Shown in pieces: positions 9,662-18,454 of a DNA stretch of 64,000 nt; position 1 is the stretch's first letter; every line of letters starts with the position of its first letter. The DNA comes from CAYSFW01 sp050329935 (GTDB lineage: Bacteria; Pseudomonadota; Gammaproteobacteria; UWMA-0217). Under the pieces are notes generated by a model, which saw only the letters and a program-made list of their open reading frames with translations, ran no database searches and had not been told where the DNA came from. The stretch spans positions 28,204 to 92,203 of the forward strand of contig JBHJOI010000027.1 in the NCBI GenBank assembly GCA_050329935.1, read 5' to 3'. A program made the translations under genes and the position numbers.

Positions 9662-9698
9662 CCTGGGAGGATCTACCATGGAGAATCCCAGGGTTTAG
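9662..9698 (+). promoter_or_regulatory. lpxC leader hairpin with a six-codon upstream ORF
   Basis: CCTGGGA at 9662-9668 is perfectly complementary to TCCCAGG at 9686-9692. The GGGAGG Shine-Dalgarno (9665-9670) lies largely in the left arm and precedes ATG 9678, which opens a six-codon frame (MENPRV) ending with TAG at 9696-9698, 26 bases before the lpxC start. The structure could control translation of the mini-ORF or of lpxC. Functional meaning is inference. Confidence 0.4.
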
Positions 9699-9724
9699 TC
9701 CATTGACCGCTACGGCAGGATTGC

Positions 9725-10639
9725 ATGTTTAGACAGCGCACGCTCAGAAACAGTATCAAGGCAACCGGCATCGGCTTGCATACCGGAGACAAGGTCGTAC
9801 TGACCTTGCGTCCGGCGCCGGTGGATGTCGGTATCGTGTTTCGGCGTGTCGATCTCGCCGAACCGGTCGAGATCCCGGCCAAGGCCGAGTTCGTTGGCGA
9901 TACGATGCTCTCATCGACCCTGATCAAGGACGGTGTCCGCATCTCGACCGTGGAGCACCTATTGTCGGCGCTGGCTGGACTTGGCATCGATAACCTGTAT
10001 ATCGATGTCAGCGCAGCCGAGGTGCCGATCATGGATGGAAGCGCCGGACCGTTCGTGTTTTTGCTGCAATCGGCGGGCATCCAGGAGCAGTCGGCGCTCA
10101 AGCGCTTTATTCGTATCAAGCGCAGTGTCGAGGTGCGCGAAGACGACAAGTGGGCGCGATTCGATCCGTTCAGCGGGTTCAAGGTGGGTTTTTGTATCGA
10201 TTTCAAGCATCCCGCGTTTGGGGTCCCGAATCAGACCGCCGAGTTCAATTTCTCAACGACTTCGTTTGTGAAGGAGGTCAGTCGGGCGCGGACATTCGGT
10301 TTCATGCGCGACATCGAGATGCTGCGGGGGCGTCGACTGGCGCTGGGCGGTAGTCTCGACAACGCGGTCGTGCTTGATGATTATCGGATCCTCAACGAGG
10401 ACGGTCTGCGGTACGAAAATGAGTTCGTCAAACACAAGATCCTCGATGCGATTGGTGATCTTTATCTTTTGGGGCATGGGTTGATCGGTGCGTTTCGTGG
10501 CTATAAATCCGGCCACGCGCTGAACAACAAGCTGCTGAGAACGTTGATCGCGGACAAATCCGCTTGGGAAGAGGTTACCTTCAAGGATAGCAAGACCGTG
10601 CCGATCTCGTACGCGACAGGCCTGGAGGTTGGTGTCTGA
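9725..10639 (+). CDS. lpxC: UDP-3-O-acyl-N-acetylglucosamine deacetylase LpxC
   Basis: Zinc amidase that catalyses the committed step of lipid A synthesis. 304 residues. The zinc ligands His78 (TVEHLL), His237 and Asp241 (KHKILDAIGD) and the general acid/base residues Glu77 and His264 fall at or next to the E. coli positions. Immediately downstream of ftsZ, as in most gammaproteobacteria. Separate promoter-like and leader structures lie in the 148-base gap upstream. Confidence 0.97.
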   Translation: MFRQRTLRNSIKATGIGLHTGDKVVLTLRPAPVDVGIVFRRVDLAEPVEIPAKAEFVGDTMLSSTLIKDGVRISTVEHLLSALAGLGIDNLYIDVSAAEVPIMDGSAGPFVFLLQSAGIQEQSALKRFIRIKRSVEVREDDKWARFDPFSGFKVGFCIDFKHPAFGVPNQTAEFNFSTTSFVKEVSRARTFGFMRDIEMLRGRRLALGGSLDNAVVLDDYRILNEDGLRYENEFVKHKILDAIGDLYLLGHGLIGAFRGYKSGHALNNKLLRTLIADKSAWEEVTFKDSKTVPISYATGLEVGV

Positions 10640-10691
10640 GGGCTACCCGGGAGTCAAGAGTTTGACGGTGGCTTAGCGAACGCGCATCGGT

Positions 10692-11108
10692 TCATTTGGG
10701 GGGGCTCGCGAGGCGCGCCGACAGAGTCCGCAGGAATGCTGAAGTCCTGCGACGCATTGCGGTAACTTCCGTGTTTTCGTTTTGAACGAGCGGTCGGGGG
10801 GTGGGCCCGGGTTTGGCGTGCGCTCGGACCGTTGAGATCTCAATCGCGTGCCTTTCCGCCATTCTACGAATCAGTTCGCGCTGGTGAAACAAGAGGTTGG
10901 TGCTCCAACTGTGATCGGTTACCAGAATTGATAGACAACCGTCGCTATAGTTTACGGATTGAACTTGGTCGGACAGAGGAGGTTGAAGGCAGTCGATCAC
11001 CTGCCGTTTGAGGCGCTCGCTACGCTGCAATTGTTGTAACACTTGGCGCGGAAGCCAGTCGGCTGAACGTTGCATAATAGTCAGAAAACCGTCGTTTCGT
11101 GTTGGCAT
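10692..11108 (-). CDS. DciA-like protein (DUF721 family)
   Basis: 138-residue protein with the DUF721/DciA pattern: a hydrophobic strand with a tryptophan (LSILVTDHSWSTNLLFHQRELIRRM) after a helical N-terminus. DciA family members load replicative helicase in bacteria lacking DnaC. A DUF721 gene between lpxC and secA is a recurring gammaproteobacterial arrangement. Convergent with lpxC and divergent from the M23 peptidase. The C-terminal 45 residues are basic and low in complexity. Family call is from fold pattern and context, so moderate. Confidence 0.65.
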   Translation of the reverse strand: MPTRNDGFLTIMQRSADWLPRQVLQQLQRSERLKRQVIDCLQPPLSDQVQSVNYSDGCLSILVTDHSWSTNLLFHQRELIRRMAERHAIEISTVRAHAKPGPTPRPLVQNENTEVTAMRRRTSAFLRTLSARLASPPK

Positions 11109-11130
11109 TATGCCATGAGTTCGTTATCAT
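11102..11130 (+). promoter_or_regulatory. Putative sigma-70 promoter of the M23 peptidase gene
   Basis: TTGGCA at 11102-11107 and TATCAT at 11125-11130 with the optimal 17-base spacer, ending 30 bases before the peptidase ATG at 11160. One of the best sigma-70 matches in the window. It overlaps the first codons of the divergent DUF721 gene. Confidence 0.6.
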
Positions 11131-11159
11131 CCAGCGGATAGCGAGCCAGGTGTAGTGTT

Positions 11160-12080
11160 ATGCAGTTACCTCGATTCAACAAGAGAGGCCATTCCTCGCG
11201 CTTCCGAAACGCGCAAGGAAGCTGGTGGTTCATCCCGCTCGCGGGGTTGAGCGTCGTGTCTTTAATCACTGGAACCGCGGTCGCGGGTTACCTCATAGGC
11301 TCTTCAGCCATTCCACAGCAGCATTTAGTCAGTTTCCAGGAAAGCGTCCTGGAGCAACGCCTGTTATTCGAAGACACCGAGCGTGACGTACAGGCGAACC
11401 TTGATGCACTTACACAACGGATCGGGCTCCTCCAGGCTCACGTCAACCGGCTGAATGCGCTCGGCTCAAAACTGGTCAGCGTCAGCAAGGTCAGTGCGAA
11501 GGAATTCGATTTCGTCGCGCAACCCGCGATGGGGGGGCCGTCCAGTGAGCTCTCCCCACTAGGCTTCGGCAGCGACGACATCAGTCGCGCCATGGAAAAG
11601 CTAGAATTGGCGCTGCTGGAAAAAGAGCAGCAGCTTCGGGTGCTCGATCAGATGATGTTGAGCGCGAAGGTCGAACGCGCAATCATGCCGCGTAGCATGC
11701 CAGTGGCCGCCGGTTACGTTTCATCCTCCTATGGTTACCGTAGCGATCCGTTCTCCGGGCGACGCGCATTTCATAGCGGTGTTGACTTCGCTGGTGCGCT
11801 GGGCACGCCAATTCTCGCGGCGGCGGGTGGCAAGGTCACGCGCTCCGAGTCGCATCCGGAGTACGGCAAGATGATCGAGATTGATCACAGCAACGGTTAT
11901 ACGACGCGTTATGCGCATGCGTCTGAATTGCTGGTCAAGGTCGGTGATGTCGTCAAGAAAGGTCAAGAGATCGCGAAGATGGGTAGCACGGGGCGCTCGA
12001 CGGGGGTGCATCTCCACTTCGAGGTTCACAAGGAAAGCGAGCCCGTCAATCCGATGACTGTCTTGAATGACAAGGAGTAA
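11160..12080 (+). CDS. M23 family metallopeptidase (LytM domain), membrane anchored
   Basis: 306 residues: a basic cytoplasmic N-terminus, one membrane helix (about 22-46), a coiled-coil region (about 57-110 and 140-170) and a C-terminal LytM/peptidase M23 domain. The zinc ligands are present in HxxxD (His205, Asp209) and HxH (His284, His286), so it is probably an active peptidoglycan endopeptidase, unlike the degenerate EnvC/NlpD activators. It occupies the place where enteric bacteria have secM. A clear terminator follows. Confidence 0.88.
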   Translation: MQLPRFNKRGHSSRFRNAQGSWWFIPLAGLSVVSLITGTAVAGYLIGSSAIPQQHLVSFQESVLEQRLLFEDTERDVQANLDALTQRIGLLQAHVNRLNALGSKLVSVSKVSAKEFDFVAQPAMGGPSSELSPLGFGSDDISRAMEKLELALLEKEQQLRVLDQMMLSAKVERAIMPRSMPVAAGYVSSSYGYRSDPFSGRRAFHSGVDFAGALGTPILAAAGGKVTRSESHPEYGKMIEIDHSNGYTTRYAHASELLVKVGDVVKKGQEIAKMGSTGRSTGVHLHFEVHKESEPVNPMTVLNDKE

Positions 12081-12105
12081 GATCTCGGCATTGCTTCGCT
12101 GAATC

Positions 12106-12127
12106 AAGGGCCGCAAGGCCCTTTTTT
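12106..12127 (+). terminator. Rho-independent terminator after the M23 peptidase gene
   Basis: Perfect seven-base stem AAGGGCC/GGCCCTT (12106-12112 and 12117-12123) with a GCAA tetraloop and a following T-tract. It separates secA from the upstream gene, so secA probably has its own promoter (TATGAT at 12206-12211 is a candidate -10). Confidence 0.85.
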
Positions 12128-12244
12128 CGTTAGTGACTTGTATTCACATCGAGCTAGGACGCGCGACCGTGGCGCGCCGCGTTAGTCGGTCTACTCAAAC
12201 TACGCTATGATTACCGACCTTTGATATGGTCCAGCGCGGAAGCT

Positions 12245-14959
12245 ATGTTCGGAAAAGTCGCAAAAATGTTGTTTGGGAGTCGCAACGACCGGTTGTTGCG
12301 GCAGTACCGCAAAATCGTGGAAGCGGTCAATCGGTACGAGTCCGAGTACGAGCGGTTTTCAGACGAACAACTGAAGGCGAAGACAAACGAACTGAGCGCG
12401 CGCGCAATTGAGGGGGAGGCGCTCGAGACATTGATGCCGGAGGCGTTCGCGACGGTTCGCGAAGCGAGTCGGCGGGTGCTCGGCATGCGGCATTTCGATG
12501 TGCAGCTCATCGGCGCCATGGTGTTGAACGACGGCAAGATTGCCGAGATGCGCACCGGCGAGGGCAAGACGTTGATGGCGACCCTTGCGGTTTACCTCAA
12601 CGCGCTTGAGCGTCGCGGTGTGCACGTCATTACCGTGAACGATTACCTTGCGCGCCGCGATGCGGAATGGATGGGGCGGCTGTACCGCTTCCTCGGCCTC
12701 AGCGTCGGGGTCATCGTCAATGGCTTAAACCACGAGGAACGGCAACAGGCCTACCGAGCTGATATCACCTACGGCACCAACAACGAATTCGGTTTTGATT
12801 ACCTACGCGACAACATGGCGTTTTCGCTGGAGAGCCGCGTCCAGCGGGGGCTCAACTTCGCGATTGTTGACGAGGTGGACTCGATTCTAATCGACGAGGC
12901 AAGAACGCCGCTGATTATCTCGGGGCCAACCAACGAAACGTCGGAGCTCTACATCGCGGTCAACAAGGTAGTGCCTCGCCTGACGCGCCAGGAAAGCGAA
13001 GACGGACCCGGAGACTATAGCGTCGATGAAAAGGCGAAGCAGGCTTACCTGACCGAGGAAGGCAACGACCACGTCGAGCAGCTCCTGATTGAAGACGGTC
13101 TGCTCAAGGAGGGTGAGAGTCTTTACGACCCCGCTTATCTAACACTGTTGCACCATTTGGGTGCCGCACTGCGCGCGCATGCGCTGTTCAACCGCGATGT
13201 TGAATACATCGTTCGCAATCGCGAGGTGATCATCGTCGATGAGTTCACTGGCCGCACCATGCCGGGACGGCGGTGGTCGGACGGCTTGCACCAGGCGATC
13301 GAGGCCAAGGAAGGCGTGACGATCCAGCCCGAGAACCACACGCTGGCGTCAATTACGTTTCAGAACTATTTCCGACTTTACAAAAAGCTATCGGGGATGA
13401 CTGGCACCGCCGATACCGAGGCCTACGAGTTTCAGCAGATCTACAATCTCGAGGTTGTCGTCATTCCGACCCATCGTCCGATGGTGCGGCAGGACTTCAA
13501 CGATCTGATCTACCTGAACAAGCAAGGCAAGTTCAACGCCATCATCGCTGACATCAAACACTGCGTCGGGCACGGTCAGCCGGTATTGGTGGGAACCACC
13601 TCGATCGAGACCTCAGAGCATCTGTCCGACATTCTCAAAAAGGAGAAGATCGAGCATCAGGTGTTGAACGCGAAACAGCACGAGCGCGAGGCGCAGGTGG
13701 TCGCGCAAGCGGGGCGTCCCGGCGCGGTCACGATTGCGACGAACATGGCGGGTCGCGGCACCGACATCGTGCTTGGCGGCAGTCTTGACTCAGATCTTGC
13801 GGCGCTGGGCGAGGATCCGAGCGCGGCGGCGCATGATGAGGTTCGCGCGAATTGGCAACGTCAACACGACACGGTCGTTGCGTCCGGCGGCTTGCACATT
13901 ATCGGTACCGAGCGGCATGAGTCGCGTCGGATCGACAACCAGTTGCGCGGTCGTTCGGGTCGTCAGGGTGATCCAGGTTCGACGCGGTTCTATCTATCGC
14001 TTGAAGATAACTTGATGCGCATTTTCGCATCCGATCGGATGCGTAGCCTGATGCAAAAATTCGGCATGCAGGAAGACGAGGCAATAGAGAACTCGTTGGT
14101 GACGCGCTCGATTGAAAATGCCCAACGCAAGGTTGAGGCGTATAACTTCGATATTCGGAAGAACCTGCTCGAATACGACGATGTTGCGAATGACCAGCGT
14201 AAGGTCGTCTACCAGCAGCGTGATGAATTGCTGTCGGCCGAGGATATCGCAGAAACGATCAAGGATATTCGCGCCGACGTGGTTTCCAGCACCTGCGCGA
14301 CCTTCATACCGCCCGGCAGCATGGAGGAGCAATGGAATGTCTCGGGTCTTCAGCAAACCTTGATCGACGAATTCGGGCTCGATTTGCCGATCCAGCAGTG
14401 GCTGGATGAAGATCATTCTCTGCATGAGGAAACGCTGGTGCAGCGGGTAGTCACGGCCGCGCAAGAGGTGGCCGAGGGCAAGGACGCGTTGTTCGGACCG
14501 GAACTCATGCGCAGGGTCGAGAAGGACTTGATGTTGCAGGTGTTGGACAATCACTGGAAAGAACACCTCGCGGCGATGGATTACTTGCGTCAAGGCATCG
14601 GTTTGAGAGGCTACGCGGCCAAGAACCCGAAACAGGAATACAAACGCGAAGCGTTCGAGATGTTCGAGGCGTTGCTCGGACGGATCAAGCACGATGTGGT
14701 CGGATACTTGTTGCGTATGCAGCCTACCAGCGTCGAAACGCTGCCGCAGCGGCCGGTCGAGGAGCCGGCACAAGTCAAGATGCAATACCAGCATCCAGAG
14801 GCCGAAAGTCCGCTCGTGGGGGCCGAACCCGGCACTGGCGCAGGGGAACTGCCGCCCGAGGAGCCGTTCCGGCGTGAGGGTGACAAGGTCGGCCGCAATG
14901 ATCCCTGCCCATGCGGCTCGGGCAAGAAGTATAAACACTGCCACGGCAAACTCGTCTGA
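12245..14959 (+). CDS. secA: Preprotein translocase ATPase SecA
   Basis: Motor ATPase that drives proteins through SecYEG. 904 residues, close to E. coli (901). Walker A is RTGEGKT (GEGKT at 105-109), Walker B is in VDEVDSILIDEA, and the motor motif GRQGDPG and the zinc-binding C-terminus (Cys888, Cys890, Cys899, His900) that contacts SecB are intact. The ATG at 12245 begins the typical MFGKVAKMLFGSRNDR start; the frame is open eight codons further up, without a better site. No SecM-like arrest peptide precedes it. Confidence 0.97.
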   Translation: MFGKVAKMLFGSRNDRLLRQYRKIVEAVNRYESEYERFSDEQLKAKTNELSARAIEGEALETLMPEAFATVREASRRVLGMRHFDVQLIGAMVLNDGKIAEMRTGEGKTLMATLAVYLNALERRGVHVITVNDYLARRDAEWMGRLYRFLGLSVGVIVNGLNHEERQQAYRADITYGTNNEFGFDYLRDNMAFSLESRVQRGLNFAIVDEVDSILIDEARTPLIISGPTNETSELYIAVNKVVPRLTRQESEDGPGDYSVDEKAKQAYLTEEGNDHVEQLLIEDGLLKEGESLYDPAYLTLLHHLGAALRAHALFNRDVEYIVRNREVIIVDEFTGRTMPGRRWSDGLHQAIEAKEGVTIQPENHTLASITFQNYFRLYKKLSGMTGTADTEAYEFQQIYNLEVVVIPTHRPMVRQDFNDLIYLNKQGKFNAIIADIKHCVGHGQPVLVGTTSIETSEHLSDILKKEKIEHQVLNAKQHEREAQVVAQAGRPGAVTIATNMAGRGTDIVLGGSLDSDLAALGEDPSAAAHDEVRANWQRQHDTVVASGGLHIIGTERHESRRIDNQLRGRSGRQGDPGSTRFYLSLEDNLMRIFASDRMRSLMQKFGMQEDEAIENSLVTRSIENAQRKVEAYNFDIRKNLLEYDDVANDQRKVVYQQRDELLSAEDIAETIKDIRADVVSSTCATFIPPGSMEEQWNVSGLQQTLIDEFGLDLPIQQWLDEDHSLHEETLVQRVVTAAQEVAEGKDALFGPELMRRVEKDLMLQVLDNHWKEHLAAMDYLRQGIGLRGYAAKNPKQEYKREAFEMFEALLGRIKHDVVGYLLRMQPTSVETLPQRPVEEPAQVKMQYQHPEAESPLVGAEPGTGAGELPPEEPFRREGDKVGRNDPCPCGSGKKYKHCHGKLV

Positions 14960-14971
14960 GGTGTAATACGT

Positions 14972-16183
14972 ATGGCTGTAGGCCTGAACGCGCCTGAATC
15001 GTTAATGGCCGTCGCGGGCGTGCGACTCGCTGTCGCCGCCGCCGGAATCCGGTACCGCAATCGTAACGACGTGGTGCTGATCGAGCTTGCGCGCGGCAGC
15101 GAAACCGCGGTGGTATTCACCCAGAACAAGTTCTGCGCGGCGCCCATCCAGGTCGCCAAGACGCATTTGACACAAGCGCCGACGCGCTACCTGCTGATCA
15201 ACGCGGGTAACGCGAATGCCGGCACCGGCAGCGCCGGCATCGAGGATGCGAAGTCGAGTTGCGGTCTGGTTGCCGGGCTGGCTGACGTCGTGCCCGAATC
15301 CGTGCTGCCATTTTCCACTGGCGTCATCGGTGAGCGCCTGCCGTTGGACCGATTGAGCGGCGCGTTACCCGATCTGCTTCGGCAGTTGACTACGGATGCC
15401 TGGCTGGACGCGGCGCGAACGATCATGACCACCGATACGCTTCCTAAAGGCGCCAGTCGCCGGGTCGAGCTTTCCGGCGGAGTCGTGACGATCACCGGGA
15501 TCGCGAAGGGTGCTGGCATGATCTGTCCCAATATGGCGACCATGCTGGGGTTTATCGCGACCGATGCGCTCGTCGACCCGCAACAACTCGATGCCTTGTT
15601 GGTCGATCTGGCTGAAGAGAGCTTCAATTGCATAACGATCGACGGCGATACCTCCACCAACGATGCCTGTGTTCTGATCGCGACCGGAGCGAGCGAGGTG
15701 CGCCCGATGCTCGTGGCGGATGCGGCGCGGTTTCGCGCGGCGTTACGTGAGATCTTCCTGGAGTTAAGTCACGCCATTGTGCGCGACGCCGAGGGCGCCA
15801 ACAAATTCATTACCTTGCGAGTGGAGCAGGCACGCACCTACCAAGAGGCGAAGGCCGTGGCCTACACCGTTGCCCACTCGCCGTTGGTCAAGACCGCGCT
15901 CTACGCCAGCGATCCCAATTGGGGGCGCATACTTGCGGCCGTGGGTCGCGCGCCCGTGGTTGATCTGGCAATGCAGCGGATCGATATCTGGTTGGGCGCC
16001 GAGCCGTTGATCGTGGCGGGCGAGCCCGCCATGAGTTACACCGAAGCGAAGGGACAGGCGGTCGTGCAACAGCCCGAGATCCAGATTCGCATCGCACTTG
16101 GGCGCGGCGATGCCGCGGCTACCGTCTGGACCTCGGATCTGTCGCACGAATACGTGTCGGTCAACGCCTCCTATCGATCCTGA
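14972..16183 (+). CDS. argJ: ArgJ, glutamate N-acetyltransferase / amino-acid acetyltransferase
   Basis: Cytoplasmic enzyme of the cyclic arginine pathway that recycles acetyl from N-acetylornithine to glutamate. 403 residues. The autoproteolytic site is NMATML, with cleavage expected between Ala189 and Thr190, where the Thr becomes the nucleophile. The KGAGMICPNMAT and TIDGDTSTND motifs are intact. It starts 12 bases after secA and may be co-transcribed. Whether it also has acetylglutamate synthase activity cannot be told from sequence. Confidence 0.95.
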   Translation: MAVGLNAPESLMAVAGVRLAVAAAGIRYRNRNDVVLIELARGSETAVVFTQNKFCAAPIQVAKTHLTQAPTRYLLINAGNANAGTGSAGIEDAKSSCGLVAGLADVVPESVLPFSTGVIGERLPLDRLSGALPDLLRQLTTDAWLDAARTIMTTDTLPKGASRRVELSGGVVTITGIAKGAGMICPNMATMLGFIATDALVDPQQLDALLVDLAEESFNCITIDGDTSTNDACVLIATGASEVRPMLVADAARFRAALREIFLELSHAIVRDAEGANKFITLRVEQARTYQEAKAVAYTVAHSPLVKTALYASDPNWGRILAAVGRAPVVDLAMQRIDIWLGAEPLIVAGEPAMSYTEAKGQAVVQQPEIQIRIALGRGDAAATVWTSDLSHEYVSVNASYRS

Positions 16184-16193
16184 CCTCGGGGCC

Positions 16194-17132
16194 ATGAGCG
16201 CCTCGTGTCTGCACGTCGCGGTTGGCGCTATCGTCGATCATCGGCGGGTGTTGATTAGTCGGCGTGCGGCCCACCTGCATCAGGGCGGTTTGTGGGAGTT
16301 TCCGGGCGGTAAGCTGGAAGCTGGCGAGACCGTTCTGGATGCATTGACGCGCGAACTCAATGAAGAATTGGGCATCACGCTCACCGATGCGCGACCGTTG
16401 ATCCGTGTGCGTCATAGCTATCCGGAGCACGAGGTGTTGCTCGATGTCTGGAAGGTCGTTGGCTTCACGGGCACGCCGGTACACTGCGAGTTGCAGCCGT
16501 TAAGTTGGGTTGACCGCTCGACGTTACGCGATTACGCCTTTCCCCCCGCCAACTTGCCAATCATCTCGGCGCTCGAACTGCCCGAGCGGTGTGCGATCAC
16601 GCCCGTTGAGAATGTTGCTGGTGACTGGCTGGTGGAACACTGTTGTCGTCTCGAACGCGGGGATTTGCTGTTGCTGCGCCAACCGCATCGCGATCCACGC
16701 GCGTATCAAGCCTTTGCACGCGAAGTGGTGCCCAAGCTGAACACACTGGGCCTGCGTGTGATGTTGACGTCGACGCGGGACGCGGTTGAGGCACTAGGAG
16801 CCGCGGGTTTGCATCTTAATCGCCAGCGACTGCGCGCCGAGTCTTCGCTACGCCGAGGGTTCGGCGGGCTGCTCTCGGCTGCCTGCCACGATGCGGTTGA
16901 GCTCGCGCTCGCCGAGCAAGTGGGTGTGGATTTCGCGTTGTTGTCTCCCGTATTGCCGACCCCGAGTCACCCCGGCGCGGATCCTCTCGGTTGGGCTAGC
17001 TTCCGGGGGCTCACCGATCGCGCCGCATTCCCGGTGTACGCTTTGGGCGGCATGAAAGCGTCGGACCAGACCCATGCCTGGCAACACGGCGCCCAGGGCG
17101 TGGCGGGTATCAGCATGTTCTGGGGCGACTGA
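16194..17132 (+). CDS. Nudix hydrolase fused to a ThiE/TenI-like domain
   Basis: 312 residues. The N-terminal half (about 1-130) is MutT-like, with a complete Nudix box from Gly39 to Ile61 (REL..EE..G), expected to clean oxidised nucleotides such as 8-oxo-dGTP. The C-terminal half (about 135-312) has the TIM-barrel pattern of thiamine phosphate synthase/TenI (GLHLN, DFALLSPVLPTPSHPG, YALGGM). This fusion is common in gammaproteobacteria downstream of argJ. A separate full ThiE is encoded at 33038, so the barrel here may do something else. The ATG at 16194 lies ten bases after the argJ stop. Confidence 0.9.
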   Translation: MSASCLHVAVGAIVDHRRVLISRRAAHLHQGGLWEFPGGKLEAGETVLDALTRELNEELGITLTDARPLIRVRHSYPEHEVLLDVWKVVGFTGTPVHCELQPLSWVDRSTLRDYAFPPANLPIISALELPERCAITPVENVAGDWLVEHCCRLERGDLLLLRQPHRDPRAYQAFAREVVPKLNTLGLRVMLTSTRDAVEALGAAGLHLNRQRLRAESSLRRGFGGLLSAACHDAVELALAEQVGVDFALLSPVLPTPSHPGADPLGWASFRGLTDRAAFPVYALGGMKASDQTHAWQHGAQGVAGISMFWGD

Positions 17133-17133
17133 G

Positions 17134-17165
17134 CCCCGTGCGCCTGCCGCGGCAGACGCACGGGG
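17134..17165. terminator. Long GC hairpin between convergent genes
   Basis: Fifteen base pairs with one mismatch: CCCCGTGCG-c-CTGCC against GGCAG-a-CGCACGGGG (17134-17148 and 17151-17165), filling most of the 41-base gap between the Nudix/ThiE gene and zapD. No T-tract follows on either strand, so the role as a bidirectional terminator is inferred from position. Confidence 0.55.
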
Positions 17166-17173
17166 TCGAAGCG

Positions 17174-17956
17174 CTAAAGCGTGCAGTTCATCAGATCGAA
17201 GTCAACGCGCGCATCGTCTTGGCGCGGACGCTTGGCGAACTCCAGCGGTTCGAAAAAGCGGATACTGAGGCGATGTTTTCCGCCGCTGATCTCGGGAAAA
17301 CAGGTCGCGTTGGTAGGTAGCCAAAGTCGAATCATTTGCACGGGCGCGGCCGTATCGAGTGCGCGTTCGTAATATCCGTGCTCGGCGCAGAGCGACTCGA
17401 TCGGGTTGTTATTGCGGATCAGCGCCAAAATCGTCGCGACCGCGACGTTGAGGTGCTCGAATGGCGCGATCCACTTCTGGAGCTCATCCTGTCGCTGCGC
17501 CATGGGTAGCTGCAGCCAATAGTGATACAGCGGCAGGTCGAACGAGTTCAAACCGCCCGGAATCGAATTGCGTTGCCGGATCGCATTGAAAAAGTCGTGA
17601 TTGACGAGGTGTGCCACAATTTGGCCGCCGAGCCGGTTGACGTGCAAGGTCAGGTCATGCAGCCGACGCTTTTGTTGCTCAAGCACGGCGCGCTCGTCCG
17701 TCCCGGTCGCCGCCGTCAGTCGCTTGTCGAGGCTAACCTTGAGTCGATCAAACTCACGCAGGACGTCTCCCTTTAGGTCGACGCGAGAGGTGAGGTCGAA
17801 CAAATCGAGCAGTACCCGTATCGACGATTCCGTCTCCCATAAGGTCAAATGCTGGGTGTAGGCATCGAAGCGCGACATGAGTTGCTCGAAGCGCAAGAAC
17901 AAACGAGCCGTCTTGCTGAACGGATACTCATAACAAATCGTTTCGTTCGATGCCAT
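17174..17956 (-). CDS. zapD: Cell division protein ZapD
   Basis: Cytoplasmic Z-ring stabiliser that bundles FtsZ filaments by binding the FtsZ C-terminal peptide. 260 residues (E. coli 247), with the family N-terminus ICYEYPFSKTARLFLRFEQL, an alpha-helical first half and a beta-rich C-terminal half (RLSIRFFEP). Start: ATG at 17956 by comparison with the family; an upstream ATG at 18028 has a better GGAG site and would add 24 residues. The usual neighbours coaE and yacG are not here. Confidence 0.9.
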   Translation of the reverse strand: MASNETICYEYPFSKTARLFLRFEQLMSRFDAYTQHLTLWETESSIRVLLDLFDLTSRVDLKGDVLREFDRLKVSLDKRLTAATGTDERAVLEQQKRRLHDLTLHVNRLGGQIVAHLVNHDFFNAIRQRNSIPGGLNSFDLPLYHYWLQLPMAQRQDELQKWIAPFEHLNVAVATILALIRNNNPIESLCAEHGYYERALDTAAPVQMIRLWLPTNATCFPEISGGKHRLSIRFFEPLEFAKRPRQDDARVDFDLMNCTL

Positions 17957-18454
17957 CCGTTGCTTTATTACTGGGGTCAACACGTAAAAGTCAGTCGCTT
18001 TGCCATAGGAATCGACCGCCATGCACACTCCGCGTGGCGGATTCGCGGCCTGCCCGGCCCGATTCTTGAAGAACCTGCCGTTTCAGATTACGCAGTCTCA
18101 CTGAGTACATCATGAATATCAAGACGCTGACGTGGCGCGACATGACGTGAGCGTGTCGGACGCACCGACCGGGCGATGGCGGCGCATACGACACTGCTTC
18201 CTCGACCCGCCATGTTCTTCTCGCCCAGGCAAGCCCTTTGTGGACGAGAGCGCGCCTTTTGGCGACGAGACGATGGATCAAGCGGTTCTTTGCGCGCAAA
18301 ATGTGAAGCAGTTCGTGAGCGCGAGCCCTCAATCGGAATAGGCTACACCTAACCGTCGTTCCAGCGGCAATACAGACCGTAACGGCGTGGAGACGTGAGC
18401 GTCCCGATTGCGCCGCACGCCAATAAAAAAGTATGAAGAACTCAGGAGACCTCC
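17957..18454. other. Gap with no recognised gene
   Basis: About 500 bases between the divergent zapD and OmpA-family genes. The only sizeable open frame (minus strand, 17991-18332) is rich in Arg and overlaps the possible zapD upstream start; it shows no family pattern. Promoters for both flanking genes must lie here, but no convincing box was found. Confidence 0.4.

Noticed and set aside
12128..12244. SecM-type arrest peptide before secA
   Set aside because: The upstream gene encodes an M23 peptidase and is separated by an intrinsic terminator; no short secreted ORF with an arrest motif was found.
17991..18332. Minus-strand 113-codon frame upstream of zapD
   Set aside because: Arg-rich and low in complexity, partly inside the possible zapD start region, with no family pattern.
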